Below are positions 36,740 through 46,722 of a stretch of 64,000 nucleotides of DNA, piece by piece. Both the position numbers and the translations under genes were made by a program. Position 1 is the first letter of the stretch; each line of letters begins with the position of its first letter. The DNA comes from Komagataeibacter oboediens (GTDB lineage: Bacteria; Pseudomonadota; Alphaproteobacteria; Acetobacterales; Acetobacteraceae): the NCBI RefSeq assembly GCF_003207815.1, contig NZ_NKTX01000010.1:1-64000 (forward strand), given 5' to 3'. The notes under the pieces were generated by a model. The model was given only the letters and a program-made list of their open reading frames with translations, was not told the DNA's origin and searched no databases.

Positions 36740-38341
36740 GTCCCCGTCATGAAATGACCTGCCCGACAGGTCCAGGGAATCGGGGCCATTATCAACATTC
36801 ACGCCACTGAAGGACCGTGGCATGCGCATATGCGTGTACTGCAGGGGACCAAACGGCTTGATCTGCTTGTTATTTGGCAGCTCGGCCGTGGTCCAGCCCC
36901 CGCCCAGTGAACGGATCAGTTCCACCTGCGCCTGCATGTAGCGCGTTTCCACCTGCACTTCCGCAATCCGGGCCTGCAGCGCCGCCACCTGTGCCACCAC
37001 CACATCGAGGTAGTTGGTCAGCCCACCGGTATAAAGCTGCATGGTCATGTTCTGCGTACGCATGGAGGCCTGCACGGCCTCGGCCTGCTGGACGGATTCG
37101 ATATTCAGGTCATGGGTCAGGCTCAGACCGTCTTCCACATCCTTGAATGCATCCAGCACGATGGCGCGGTACTGGTCTTCCGCCTGCCGGTACTGAGACC
37201 AGTTGCGCTGCACTTCCGCGCGCCGCAAACCACCCTGGAACAGGGGCATGACCGCCTGCGCGGCATAGTTGTACATGCCGTTGGCGAATTTATCGAGCGT
37301 GAAGCCGTTATCCATGAAACCGGCTGTCGCGCTGAAGGTTACACGCGGATAGAACGCGGCGCGTGATACGCCAATGGCGCGGTTCGCCGCCGCCATGTGC
37401 CGTTCGGCACTGGCAATGTCGGGACGCCGTTCCAGCAGGGTGGCGGGAATGCCGACAGGCGTCGCGACCTTGGGAAACGTAATCTGCGCACGGGGCTGGA
37501 TATGGAAACTGGTTGGCGTCACGTTTACCAGAATCGCAATGGCGTGTTCCATCACGGCGCGTCGGGCCTGCAGGTCCGTATCCGACGCCTGGGTGGAGGA
37601 CAGCTGCGTCTGCGCGCGCGATACGTCGATCCCGGCCGCAATCGCGCCGGCCTGCCGCATCTTGGTGATCTTGACTGCGGTTTCGTAATACCGGATCGAG
37701 TCGAGATAGACCGCGTGCTGCGCATCCATCCCGCGCAGCTGCATGTAGTCATTGGCCAGTTCGGACTGGATGCTCAGCCTTGCCACCGCGAAATCGGCCG
37801 CCGCCGCCTGCGCCAGACGCTGCTGGACACGCCTGCGGTTACGGATGGCGGACCAGAAATCCGGCTCCCACCGTGCGGCAGCGCTGTACTGCTCGGATGA
37901 CATGTAGATCGGCCCCTGCGACCCCGCGCCACGCCACAGCCGGTGGCTGGATCCCTGGTTCTGGGATGCCCCTGCCCCGCCGGTGATCTGCGGATACAGG
38001 TTCGACTGTGCTTCCGCCGCGATGTCACGCGCCTGGGTGAAGGCTTCTGCATCGGCCTGCAGGTTGGGGTTCAGGTGGCTGGCGCGTTCCTCCAGTTCAT
38101 CAAGGGTGGAGTCATGGAAGACCTTCCACCAGTCACCACGGGCTACGGCATCCTGCGGGGTGCCGAACTGCATCACCCCGTCACCCTTCCAGTTGTCGGG
38201 CAGCATGTAATGCTGGGCATGATATTTGGGGGCCAGGTCAACGCAGCCCGCCAGCGTACCGGCAATGGCGGCGCATCCCGCCAGCGAAAGCATGCGACGC
38301 GACAGGCGGGCGCAGGGCAGGTCGCGTGGCGCTCCATTCAT
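36719..38341 (-). CDS. RND outer membrane factor lipoprotein (OprM/NodT family)
   Basis: 540 residues. A signal region ends in the lipobox LAGC (Cys33; a second LAGC lies at Cys23), followed by [10 protein letters not shown], the family's post-lipobox pattern. OEP repeats include [20 protein letters not shown] and [16 protein letters not shown]. The ATG overlaps the adaptor stop by four bases, so it is the third pump component. The C-terminus is extended beyond [10 protein letters not shown] by about 60 residues, and its last codons overlap the predicted rplK promoter. Confidence 0.92.
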   Translation of the reverse strand: MNGAPRDLPCARLSRRMLSLAGCAAIAGTLAGCVDLAPKYHAQHYMLPDNWKGDGVMQFGTPQDAVARGDWWKVFHDSTLDELEERASHLNPNLQADAEAFTQARDIAAEAQSNLYPQITGGAGASQNQGSSHRLWRGAGSQGPIYMSSEQYSAAARWEPDFWSAIRNRRRVQQRLAQAAAADFAVARLSIQSELANDYMQLRGMDAQHAVYLDSIRYYETAVKITKMRQAGAIAAGIDVSRAQTQLSSTQASDTDLQARRAVMEHAIAILVNVTPTSFHIQPRAQITFPKVATPVGIPATLLERRPDIASAERHMAAANRAIGVSRAAFYPRVTFSATAGFMDNGFTLDKFANGMYNYAAQAVMPLFQGGLRRAEVQRNWSQYRQAEDQYRAIVLDAFKDVEDGLSLTHDLNIESVQQAEAVQASMRTQNMTMQLYTGGLTNYLDVVVAQVAALQARIAEVQVETRYMQAQVELIRSLGGGWTTAELPNNKQIKPFGPLQYTHMRMPRSFSGVNVDNGPDSLDLSGRSFHDGDLTAPSK

Positions 38342-39624
38342 TGACGCACCCCCGTATCGCCTGCGTTGCTGTCCCCTGCCGGCATGGCCCGCACGTCGTC
38401 ACCCTTGTCCACCGCCGGCGAGGCCGTGGCGCCAGCGTCGTTATATCCCGGCGTCGCGCCGACCAGATAGACCTTCTGGCCCTCCAGCAGTCCAGCCGAG
38501 GGGTTGTTCACAATCCGGTCCTTTGGACCGATACCCGCCAGAACCTGCACTTTCGTCCCCAGATTGGTGCCAACCGTTACATTGCGCAGGCGTATGCGGT
38601 CATCGGCGTCCACGACCGCCACCTGCATGCCCTGAGCGCGAAACACCAGGGCACCTTCGGGAACTATCAGGATATCGGGGTCACCGGGTGCGACAAAGTG
38701 TACATTGGCATAGGAATCCGGCCACAGTTCACGCTTGTCGTTGTCCACCACCAGTTCCGTCGTCACGGTACGCGTGCCGGCGCTGAACGCCTTTGCCGTA
38801 GCAAGGAACTTGGCCTTGAACACCCGCCCCGGATACTGCGGCACAGATACATCGCCTTCCAGCTTGGGGCTGATGATGTCGGCATAATCCTGCGGCACGG
38901 ACACGAACACGCGCATGCGGTGCACGTCCGCCACGCTGAACAGTTCGGTTGCGTTCCCGCGTGAGGAGACATCCCCGCCACCGGCGTTCACGTAATCGCC
39001 AACATCGGCCAGGCGGGATGTCACGACCCCGTCAAACGGGGCCACGATCTGCTTGAACGCGATCAGCGCGGCATAGCGGGAGACTTCATGCCGCGCGGCC
39101 TCGACCTCCGCCTGGTTGACTTCGGCATTGGCGGCCTGCACGTCCACTTCCTGCTGCGACACGGCCTGCGTGCCCTGCAGCGCGCGCCAGCGTCGGGCCG
39201 TGATCTGCGCCAGCCTGTACCGCGCCATGGCCACGTCAAAATTGGCCTTGGACGCGGCGTACTGCGCATCCAGCCCCGGCGTGTCGATGGTGGCGAGGAT
39301 CTCGCCCGCCTTCACCTTCGCGCCGATATCCTTGTACCACATCTGCACATAGCCCGAGACCTGCGCGAAGATCGGGGCCTGATACCATGCCGAGATATTG
39401 CCCGGCAGGTCCAGCGTACGCGTCTTGGGCCCCTTCTGCGGCAGGATCACCTGCACGCGGGGAATGGCGGCATCCTGTGCCGCGTCCTTCAGGTGCGAGA
39501 CATGGATCCGGCGTTCAAGGATGCCACCCGCAACAATGGCGGCCACCACAACCCCACCCAGGGTGACATACAGCCGTGCACGCCCGGACATGCGCGGCGG
39601 GGGGTTTTCGCCTGTGGCGGTCAT
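38338..39624 (-). CDS. RND periplasmic adaptor (membrane fusion protein)
   Basis: 428 residues; one N-terminal membrane anchor (LYVTLGGVVVAAIVAGGIL), barrel-sandwich halves (PGNISAWYQAPIFAQVSGYV near 75; IVAPFDGVVTSRLADVGDYV), an alpha-hairpin between them and a beta-barrel. It links permease and outer channel. Overlaps the permease stop and the channel start by four bases each, so all three are co-translated. Confidence 0.92.
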   Translation of the reverse strand: MTATGENPPPRMSGRARLYVTLGGVVVAAIVAGGILERRIHVSHLKDAAQDAAIPRVQVILPQKGPKTRTLDLPGNISAWYQAPIFAQVSGYVQMWYKDIGAKVKAGEILATIDTPGLDAQYAASKANFDVAMARYRLAQITARRWRALQGTQAVSQQEVDVQAANAEVNQAEVEAARHEVSRYAALIAFKQIVAPFDGVVTSRLADVGDYVNAGGGDVSSRGNATELFSVADVHRMRVFVSVPQDYADIISPKLEGDVSVPQYPGRVFKAKFLATAKAFSAGTRTVTTELVVDNDKRELWPDSYANVHFVAPGDPDILIVPEGALVFRAQGMQVAVVDADDRIRLRNVTVGTNLGTKVQVLAGIGPKDRIVNNPSAGLLEGQKVYLVGATPGYNDAGATASPAVDKGDDVRAMPAGDSNAGDTGVRQ

Positions 39625-42600
39625 GCGTGCTCTCCTTCGCCAACGGCGGACTTCTTGGACTTTCTGGAGTGAATCAGGGCGAATACGCAGGGTACGAACA
39701 GCAGCGTGGCGCAGGTCGCAACCAGCAGGCCGCCCATGACGGCACGGCCCAGCGGGGCATTCTGCGAATTGCTCAGTGACATGGGCAGCATGCCGATGAT
39801 CATGGCCGACGCCGTCATCAGCACGGGGCGGATACGTTCATACCCCGCCTCGATCGCGGCCCGCAGCGCATCCCCATGCACATCCATCCGTTCCCGCGCG
39901 AACGAGACGACAAGGATGGAATTGGCCGTGGCCGTGCCCATGCACATGATCGCCCCCGTCAACGCAGGCACCGACAGCGCGGTATGCGTCAGGAACAGGC
40001 TCCATGAAATACCGGCCAGCGCACCGGGCAGCGCGGTAATGATGATGAACGGATCCATCCACGACTGGAAGTTGACCACGATGATCAGGTACACCAGCAG
40101 GATCGACATCGCCAGCCCGCCGATCAGCTGGATATAGGCGCCGTTCATGGTCTCAGCCTGCCCACGGATCGTCAGGCTGGAGCCAGCGGGCAGGTCCTTG
40201 CGCACGCTGTCCACCACCCGCGCGACTTCACGCGAGACCGCGCCAAGGTCCAGCCCTTCGGTCGAGGCGTAGATATTGAACACCGGCATGATGTTGTAGT
40301 GCGAGACCTCGCCCGGCGTGCCTGTCTGCACGATATCGCTCAGCCCGCCCAGAATCTGGGGCGCCCTGTCCTGCGGGTTGCCGTCCCCCTTGTCGATGGG
40401 AATGGTCTCGAGGTCGTTCATGGTCTGCAGGAACTGCAGCGGCGTCTGGATATCCACCAGGTGCGACACCCCCGTCTTGGGGTCCAGCCAGTAGGTCGGC
40501 GCCACCTGCCCGCTACCCGACAGGACGGCCAGCGCATTGTTCGCCACATCCGCCTCTGTCAGGCCGGTGCCCAGCGCATAGGTCCGGCGCGCATTGACGC
40601 GCAGCGTGGGCGTATTCAGCGGTTCCTGCACTGCCACGTCGGCAATGCCGGTAACATGGCGCAGCTTTTCGGCCAGCTTTTCGGCAAAATCGAAATTGGC
40701 GTACAGGTTACGCCCCGTCACCTGCACATCCAGCGGCGCAGGCAGGCCGAAGTTCAGGATCTTGGCCGTAAGGTCAGCCGGCATGAAGGTGAGTTCGGTA
40801 CCCGGGAATTTCTCCACCAGTCCCTTGCGCAGGATGGTGCGGAATTTGGCAACGGGCGCTTCCTCGTTCTTCAGCGTCACGGTCAGGTCACAGTCCTGCG
40901 CGCCTACGGTCGGCGTGGGAATGAAGGCCTGGTTGAGCGGGCTGAACGGCAGGCCGCAGTTGTTGACGATCCCCTCGACCTGTCCCGGCAGCAGGCGTTC
41001 GATCTCGTCATTCACCAGCATGGAAATCTTGCCGGCTTCCGCGATCTTGGTGCCCATCGGCGCGCGCATGTGCAGCGCCAGCGCGTTGGAATTGATTTCG
41101 GGGAAGAAGTCCTGCCCCGCGAACACCAGCAGCACGAGTGAGGAAAACGCCGCGATGCCGAATATCGGCACGAACCGGCCGCGTATGCTGATCAGATGTT
41201 CCAGAATGGCGCGATAGCGGTTGCGGAAGGTCACGAATTTCCGCTCGAACCCCTGCTGGAAGCGTCCGAAGATATTGCGTGGTTCCTGGTGGCCGCCCGC
41301 CGCCCTGGCCGCCGCATGCGCCTCGACCTGTGCCGCCAGCATGTATTTGGCCATGGTCGGCACCAGCGTGCGCGACAGGATGAAGGACGCGATCATGGCG
41401 AAGATGATGGCTTCGGCCATGGGCATGAACAGCCAGCCCGCGACACCCGTCAGCTGGAACAGCGGCATCCACACGATACAGATACATAATGTGGACACAA
41501 AGGTGGGGATAACAATCTGGTTGGCGGCATCAATGATGGCCGTTTCCAGATCCTTTTCCATTTCCAGATGGGCGTCGATGTTCTCGATCATGACAGTCGC
41601 GTCATCCACCAGGATACCGACCGCAAGCGCAAGCCCGCCCAGCGTCATGACATTGATGGTCTGCCCCGCCATGCCCAGCCCGATGACCGAACACAGCATG
41701 GCCAGCGGGATGGAGGTGGCGATGATGACCGTCGATCGCCACGACCCGAGGAACAGAAGCACCACAAGGCTGGTCAGCAGGGCGGCAGTGCCCATTTCCT
41801 GCACCACGTCACGCACCGCCTCCTTCACGAAGGTCGAGGCGTCGCCCAGCACGGTAATGTCCACCCCCGGCGGCAGCGTGCGCACGATGGACGGCAGCAG
41901 CGCCTTGATCCCGCTGACCACCGACAGGGTGGAGGCATCGCCACTTTTCATGATGACGATCAGCACCGCCTGATGCCCCTTGACCAGCACCATGTTGGTC
42001 TGGGGCGGACCGCCGGCATGCACCCATGCCACGTCACGCAGGTAGACGACGGCGTTGCCTTCCTGCTTGATGGGCATGTTGTTGAAGCTGTCTATTTCCT
42101 CTGGCGAGGCATTGGTCTGGACCATCCAGTCAAACGCGCCGATCTGCTGGTCACCGGCGGGCAGCACGATGTTCTGCTTGCCCAGTGCGTTGCCGATATC
42201 AGTTGCGGACAGACCATGGGCCAGCAGCTTGCTCTGGTCCAGATCGACCATGATATTGCCCGGCTGGCCGCCATACGGGTTGGGAATGGCCGCACCCGCC
42301 ACCGAAACCAGCGCCGGCCGGATCAGGTTGGAGGACATGTCATAGATCTGCGACGCCGTCATGGAATCGGACGACACCTGCAACGTCAGCACCGGCACGG
42401 ATGATGCGTTGTAGGTCAGCACCAGTGGCGGCGTCATGCCCGCGGGCATCTGCTTGATGACGGTCTGGGAGACGGAGGTGATCTGCGTCTGCGCCACGGC
42501 GGTATCGGTGCCGGGCTGGAAGAACACCTTCACGATGCCGCGTCCGTAATAGGACTGGCTTTCGATATGTTCGATATTGTTGACCGTCGCGGTCAGCGCG

Positions 42601-42809
42601 CGCTCGTAATAATAGACGACGCGGCCCGACATGTCTTCGGGCATGAGACCGGTATAGGTCCAGCAGATCGCAACGACGGGAATGTTGATGCTGGGGAAAA
42701 CGTCGGTTGGCGTGCGCAGCAGGCCACGGACACCGAACACGACAATAAGGATGGACAGGACAACGAAAGTATAGGGCCGCTTGAGCGCGGTAACGACGAT
42801 ACCGTTCAT
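39621..42809 (-). CDS. RND efflux permease, atypical TM10
   Basis: 1062 residues; RND architecture with TM1 KRPYTFVVLSILIVVFG and the TM4 proton-relay pair Asp402-Asp403 (VGILVDDATVMIENID). The TM10 stretch reads MGTATANSILVVSFARE, so Ala962 takes the place of the lysine found in AcrB-type pumps and in the other permease of this window (IVKKNAI). This variant recurs in a less studied RND branch, as far as I recall. Substrate unknown. Transcribed after a histidine kinase gene, with a 156-bp gap. Confidence 0.92.
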   Translation of the reverse strand: MNGIVVTALKRPYTFVVLSILIVVFGVRGLLRTPTDVFPSINIPVVAICWTYTGLMPEDMSGRVVYYYERALTATVNNIEHIESQSYYGRGIVKVFFQPGTDTAVAQTQITSVSQTVIKQMPAGMTPPLVLTYNASSVPVLTLQVSSDSMTASQIYDMSSNLIRPALVSVAGAAIPNPYGGQPGNIMVDLDQSKLLAHGLSATDIGNALGKQNIVLPAGDQQIGAFDWMVQTNASPEEIDSFNNMPIKQEGNAVVYLRDVAWVHAGGPPQTNMVLVKGHQAVLIVIMKSGDASTLSVVSGIKALLPSIVRTLPPGVDITVLGDASTFVKEAVRDVVQEMGTAALLTSLVVLLFLGSWRSTVIIATSIPLAMLCSVIGLGMAGQTINVMTLGGLALAVGILVDDATVMIENIDAHLEMEKDLETAIIDAANQIVIPTFVSTLCICIVWMPLFQLTGVAGWLFMPMAEAIIFAMIASFILSRTLVPTMAKYMLAAQVEAHAAARAAGGHQEPRNIFGRFQQGFERKFVTFRNRYRAILEHLISIRGRFVPIFGIAAFSSLVLLVFAGQDFFPEINSNALALHMRAPMGTKIAEAGKISMLVNDEIERLLPGQVEGIVNNCGLPFSPLNQAFIPTPTVGAQDCDLTVTLKNEEAPVAKFRTILRKGLVEKFPGTELTFMPADLTAKILNFGLPAPLDVQVTGRNLYANFDFAEKLAEKLRHVTGIADVAVQEPLNTPTLRVNARRTYALGTGLTEADVANNALAVLSGSGQVAPTYWLDPKTGVSHLVDIQTPLQFLQTMNDLETIPIDKGDGNPQDRAPQILGGLSDIVQTGTPGEVSHYNIMPVFNIYASTEGLDLGAVSREVARVVDSVRKDLPAGSSLTIRGQAETMNGAYIQLIGGLAMSILLVYLIIVVNFQSWMDPFIIITALPGALAGISWSLFLTHTALSVPALTGAIMCMGTATANSILVVSFARERMDVHGDALRAAIEAGYERIRPVLMTASAMIIGMLPMSLSNSQNAPLGRAVMGGLLVATCATLLFVPCVFALIHSRKSKKSAVGEGEHA

Positions 42810-42965
42810 GCGTGACCTGTTTCCATCCGCCCTGTCGGCTGACCGCCGGTTACGGATTCCGTGTCGCGCACGGACCCGGACAGGTGGTGTTCGTACATAT
42901 CTCGTCTCCCCGTCTGTCCTTCTGGTGTTAATGGGGGCAGGACGGGTGGCAAATGAAATTTCAAT

Positions 42966-44363
42966 TTAGTTTCCGGTCTGGATCACGTTCGACGGTGGGA
43001 AAATGATGCTCATTGTCACGCCGGGCAGGCTGTCATGCATGCGCGACGGCATGATGTCGAGCCGCGCGTGATGCAGCGCCAGAATGGCCGACACCAGACT
43101 GAGGCCAAGCCCGCTGCCGGGAATGTGGCGACTTTTGTCCGAACGGTAGAAACGCCCCATGACGGCCTTGCGTTCCTCCGCCGGAATGCCGATGCCGGTA
43201 TCGACAACCTGCAGCAGCGCACAGTCGCCGCTCATGCGGGTACGGATTTCCACCCACCCGCGTTCGGGTGTGAACTTTATGGCATTGTCCACCAGGTTGG
43301 CCAGCACCTCGATCAGCAGATCCCGGTCCCCCTGCACCTGTATCGGCCCGTCACCGGCCACGTGCGACAGGCGGATGCCCTTGGTTTCGGCAATGGGTTC
43401 ATACAGGTCCACTATGTCGGTCACCAGCGTGTCAAGGTCCACCGTACCGAAGCCCGCGCGCCTGCGGCCGTTCTCGATCTCGCCAATACGCAACAGCGCG
43501 GTGATGATGGAAAAGGACTGGTCCAGATCATCTATGGTACGGGAAATGACATTGCGCAGCGCGGCCGCCGAATGATCGGCGTTCAGTGCGCGGTCAAGGC
43601 GGGCACGTACGCGCGCCAGGGGCGTGCGCAGGTCATGGGCGATGTCGTTGCCCACGTCGCGTATTTCATCCAGCAGCTGCTCCAGCCGGTCCAGCATGCG
43701 GTTGACGCTGCCCGCAAGGCGCTGGAGGTCATCATCCTGCTTTCCCGCCGGCAGGCGTTCATGCAGGTCACCTTCCATGATCCGGTCGATGGCCTCATGC
43801 ATATCCTTTACGCGTGACAGGGCGCGGTGGCTGAGGATGATGCCCGTAACCAGCGCAAACAGGACGGTCGGCACGATCGAAACCAGCATGGAATGCCGCA
43901 TCATCAGCCGCAGCTCGGTGCGCATGTGCCGGCTTCGCCCCAGCACCAGGTACCGTCCCCCCGGCACGCTGACCGCCACCATGCGCAGCACCGTGGCGGA
44001 ACCGCCGCCCATCGCCTCCGGCCCGATGACATGCACATGCCCGTCCGCCACCAGTCCTGTGGGCCAGCTGTGCAGGTCGCCCACGATGTAATGCTGCTGC
44101 GTATCAAACAGCGTCGTGACGTTCATGATGATGCGCAGGTCATCGGTGGCGCGGTCACGCACCTGCTGTTCCAGTTCGGCGGGGGTTTCGCGCTGCAGGA
44201 TACCGGCCTCGCGCAGCAGCAGCATGTCCGAACGCCGGGCCTCGAACACGCTGGCCTGGCTGTAGCCGAAAAAGAACTGCAACGCCGCCGAACCGATCAT
44301 TGCCGCCACCACCGCCAGCGTCAGGCGGAAGGTGGCGGTACGGAACAGTTCGTTACGAATCAC
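42966..44363 (-). CDS. Sensor histidine kinase
   Basis: 465 residues. TM1 about 13-34, a periplasmic sensor region of about 120 residues, TM2 about 157-178, HAMP, then the H-box NDIAHDLRTPLARVRARL with phospho-acceptor His243. The catalytic domain has the N-box (NLVDNAIKF, Asn360), G1 (VVDTGIGIP) and G2 (GSGLGLSLV). Overlaps the response regulator end by 11 bp. Expected to control the pump genes directly downstream; the signal is unknown. Confidence 0.93.
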   Translation of the reverse strand: MIRNELFRTATFRLTLAVVAAMIGSAALQFFFGYSQASVFEARRSDMLLLREAGILQRETPAELEQQVRDRATDDLRIIMNVTTLFDTQQHYIVGDLHSWPTGLVADGHVHVIGPEAMGGGSATVLRMVAVSVPGGRYLVLGRSRHMRTELRLMMRHSMLVSIVPTVLFALVTGIILSHRALSRVKDMHEAIDRIMEGDLHERLPAGKQDDDLQRLAGSVNRMLDRLEQLLDEIRDVGNDIAHDLRTPLARVRARLDRALNADHSAAALRNVISRTIDDLDQSFSIITALLRIGEIENGRRRAGFGTVDLDTLVTDIVDLYEPIAETKGIRLSHVAGDGPIQVQGDRDLLIEVLANLVDNAIKFTPERGWVEIRTRMSGDCALLQVVDTGIGIPAEERKAVMGRFYRSDKSRHIPGSGLGLSLVSAILALHHARLDIMPSRMHDSLPGVTMSIIFPPSNVIQTGN

Positions 44364-45090
44364 GCAGCATGAACCCCGCGCCGCGGATGCTCTGGATCAG
44401 GGGCGGCCTGCCGCTTTCATCGATCTTGCGGCGCAGCTTGCCGATATGCACGTCAACCAGGTTGGTCTGGGGAATGAAGCGGTAATTCCACACATCCTCC
44501 AGCAGCATATTGCGCGTCAGCACCTGTCCCGGTCGGCGCATGAGGTATTCCAGCAGCCGGAATTCACGTGGCAGCAGGTCAATAAGCACGCCATCGCGCG
44601 TGACGGTGCGCTCGATCAGGTCCATTTCCAGCGGACCGACACGCAGCATGGTACGGCGCGACGTATCGGGCCTGCGCAGCAGCGCCTCCACCCGCGCGGC
44701 CAGTTCCTCCATCGCGAAGGGCTTGGTCAGGTAATCATCGCCCCCCGCCTTCAGCCCGCTGACCCTGTCATCCACCGCGGACAGGGCGGACAGCACCAGC
44801 ACCGGCACATGGACCTTGCGCTCACGCAGGGTCTCGATCAGCGTCAGGCCATCCAGTTCGGGCAGCATGCGGTCCACGATCATGACATCGAAATGCGCGT
44901 TCAGCCCCATGGACAGGCCGGCAGCGCCTGACTCCTCATGCTGGACATTAAACTGGCGGCTTTCGAGTTCCTCCGCCACTTCCTGCGCGATCTTGCTGTC
45001 ATCCTCCACCAGCAGGACACGCGGCGCGGCCCCGCCCGTGGGGGGAACGGGCACGGTTTCGGGACGGTGGGTTTCGGACGGAACGCTCAT
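44353..45090 (-). CDS. OmpR/PhoB-family response regulator
   Basis: 245 residues. Receiver domain with acidic pair (VEDD, 28-31), phospho-acceptor Asp73 (MIVDRMLPELDG), Ser101 and Lys123 (DDYLTKPF). A C-terminal winged helix (LTRNMLLEDVWNYRFIPQTN) binds DNA. A proline-rich 20-residue N-terminus precedes the receiver. First gene of the two-component/pump operon, 50 bp after rmuC. Confidence 0.94.
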   Translation of the reverse strand: MSVPSETHRPETVPVPPTGGAAPRVLLVEDDSKIAQEVAEELESRQFNVQHEESGAAGLSMGLNAHFDVMIVDRMLPELDGLTLIETLRERKVHVPVLVLSALSAVDDRVSGLKAGGDDYLTKPFAMEELAARVEALLRRPDTSRRTMLRVGPLEMDLIERTVTRDGVLIDLLPREFRLLEYLMRRPGQVLTRNMLLEDVWNYRFIPQTNLVDVHIGKLRRKIDESGRPPLIQSIRGAGFMLRDS

Positions 45091-45140
45091 GATTCCTCTT
45101 TATGCAGCGCGGGCCGGAACACGGCCAATTAAAATCGTTT

Positions 45141-46481
45141 TCAGCTACGCCCCATACCTCCGGCCCCTTCCCGCGACCATGCGGGCGTCATGTCCGTCTG
45201 CGCGCCGCCGCCATCATCCGTGGCGGGCGGTGGGGGAAAGCCGTCATCCCCGGCAGGTGCGGTGTGGGTATCCACATCCAGTTCACGCAGCCTGCGGGTG
45301 ACAAGGCCCGTACGCCTGCGGGCTTCATCAATGGAGGATGACATGGCGGATGCATTGCGGGCCAGTTTTTCCAGCACCCCATCCATGCGCAGCATTTCCT
45401 GGCGCGTGGCCCCCAGCAGGCGCGCGATGTCATCAGTGCGCCGTTCCAGCGCAAGCGTGACGTAACCAAGGTGAATGGTCCGCAGCATGGCGGGCATCAA
45501 CCCCGGCCCCATCACGATAACGCGATAGGTCCGGCCGATTTCGTCCAGCAGGCCGGGAATCCGCGCAACCTCGGCATACAGCCCGTCGGTGGGCAGGTAC
45601 AGGACGGCGAATTCAACCGTGACAGGCGGCACGATATATTTGGTCGCGATCTTGCGGGCCTCGATACGCAGGGTGGTTTCCAGCGCGCGACGCGCGGCGC
45701 GTTCGGCATCGGGGTTGCAATCCTCAACCGCCTGCAGAAGGCGCTCGTAGGCTTCGGTCGGGAATTTGGAATCAATGGCCAGCACCGGCGGCACGGTGGC
45801 GCGTACCGGCATGCGCACGGCGAATTCCACGACCTCGCGGCTGTCATCACGCAGGCGGCGGTTGGTTTCGTACGCCCCTTCGGGCAGCACGTCATCCAGA
45901 ATGCTGCGCAACTGGGATTCACCCCACCCGCCCCGTGTCTTGACGTTGGAAAACAGGCGCTTGAGATCGCCCACCTGCGCGGTCATGGCCGAAACCTCGC
46001 CCATGGCCTTCTGCATGGCGGCAATCTGTTCCAGCACACGCTGGAAGGATGTCTGCATCTGCTTTTCAACAGCCTGATGCAGGCGTTCATTCACGGCGGC
46101 GCGCAGTTCATCACTCTGCCGCCTGCCCTCCTCCGCCATTTCGCGCAGGGATTCGGACTGCGTCACCCGCATGTCCGCAAGGTCGCGGCCCATCATGCGG
46201 GCAATGCGGTTGAAGGTTTCGGTCATTTCCTGGTGCCGCTGGTCCAGCCGCGTTGACAGCGCGCGTTCAATATCCGCCATGCGGGCGCGCTGGGCCTCGT
46301 TTTCAGCCACGCGGGCCGCGGTCTCACGCTCCATCATCACGCACAGCCGCGCCAGCTGGTCCGCTTCCCCCTGCCCTGCCATAAGCGAAAGACGGCGCAG
46401 CACGATCAGGGACACCAGGCACGATACGGCGGCAAACACCACCCCGAGCCACAAAAGCGCAGATCCGGACATATCGGACAT
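45141..46481 (-). CDS. rmuC: DNA recombination protein RmuC homolog
   Basis: 446 residues from the ATG at 46481. N-terminal membrane helix (ALLWLGVVFAAVSCLVSLIV), long coiled coil (about 30-170), then the nuclease-fold RmuC domain (RGGWGESQLRSILDDVLPEG; VLAIDSKFPTEAYERLLQ). Family role: limits recombination at inverted repeats; the exact biochemistry is unsettled. The C-terminal tail is Gly/Pro/Asp-rich. Divergent from the dicarboxylate symporter. Confidence 0.92.
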   Translation of the reverse strand: MSDMSGSALLWLGVVFAAVSCLVSLIVLRRLSLMAGQGEADQLARLCVMMERETAARVAENEAQRARMADIERALSTRLDQRHQEMTETFNRIARMMGRDLADMRVTQSESLREMAEEGRRQSDELRAAVNERLHQAVEKQMQTSFQRVLEQIAAMQKAMGEVSAMTAQVGDLKRLFSNVKTRGGWGESQLRSILDDVLPEGAYETNRRLRDDSREVVEFAVRMPVRATVPPVLAIDSKFPTEAYERLLQAVEDCNPDAERAARRALETTLRIEARKIATKYIVPPVTVEFAVLYLPTDGLYAEVARIPGLLDEIGRTYRVIVMGPGLMPAMLRTIHLGYVTLALERRTDDIARLLGATRQEMLRMDGVLEKLARNASAMSSSIDEARRRTGLVTRRLRELDVDTHTAPAGDDGFPPPPATDDGGGAQTDMTPAWSREGAGGMGRS

Positions 46482-46722
46482 GGTGGATGATTTCCCATCA
46501 GACAGAACAAAACATGTCCGTGCCCTGTAACGCCGGGGATGTAAAGCCATCATGTTTTTTTGGAATATCTGGCAACCGTGATATGCAGCAACCGTAACAT
46601 TCCGCCTTTCACCTGATTTTCAGGTTCGCATGGCGCCAAAACCCACTAGCGTGCCCCGGCATGCCTTCACCCCGCCCGTTCGCGGTGCCGGAAACCGAAC
46701 CGTTCTTGAGGACCCATCCACC

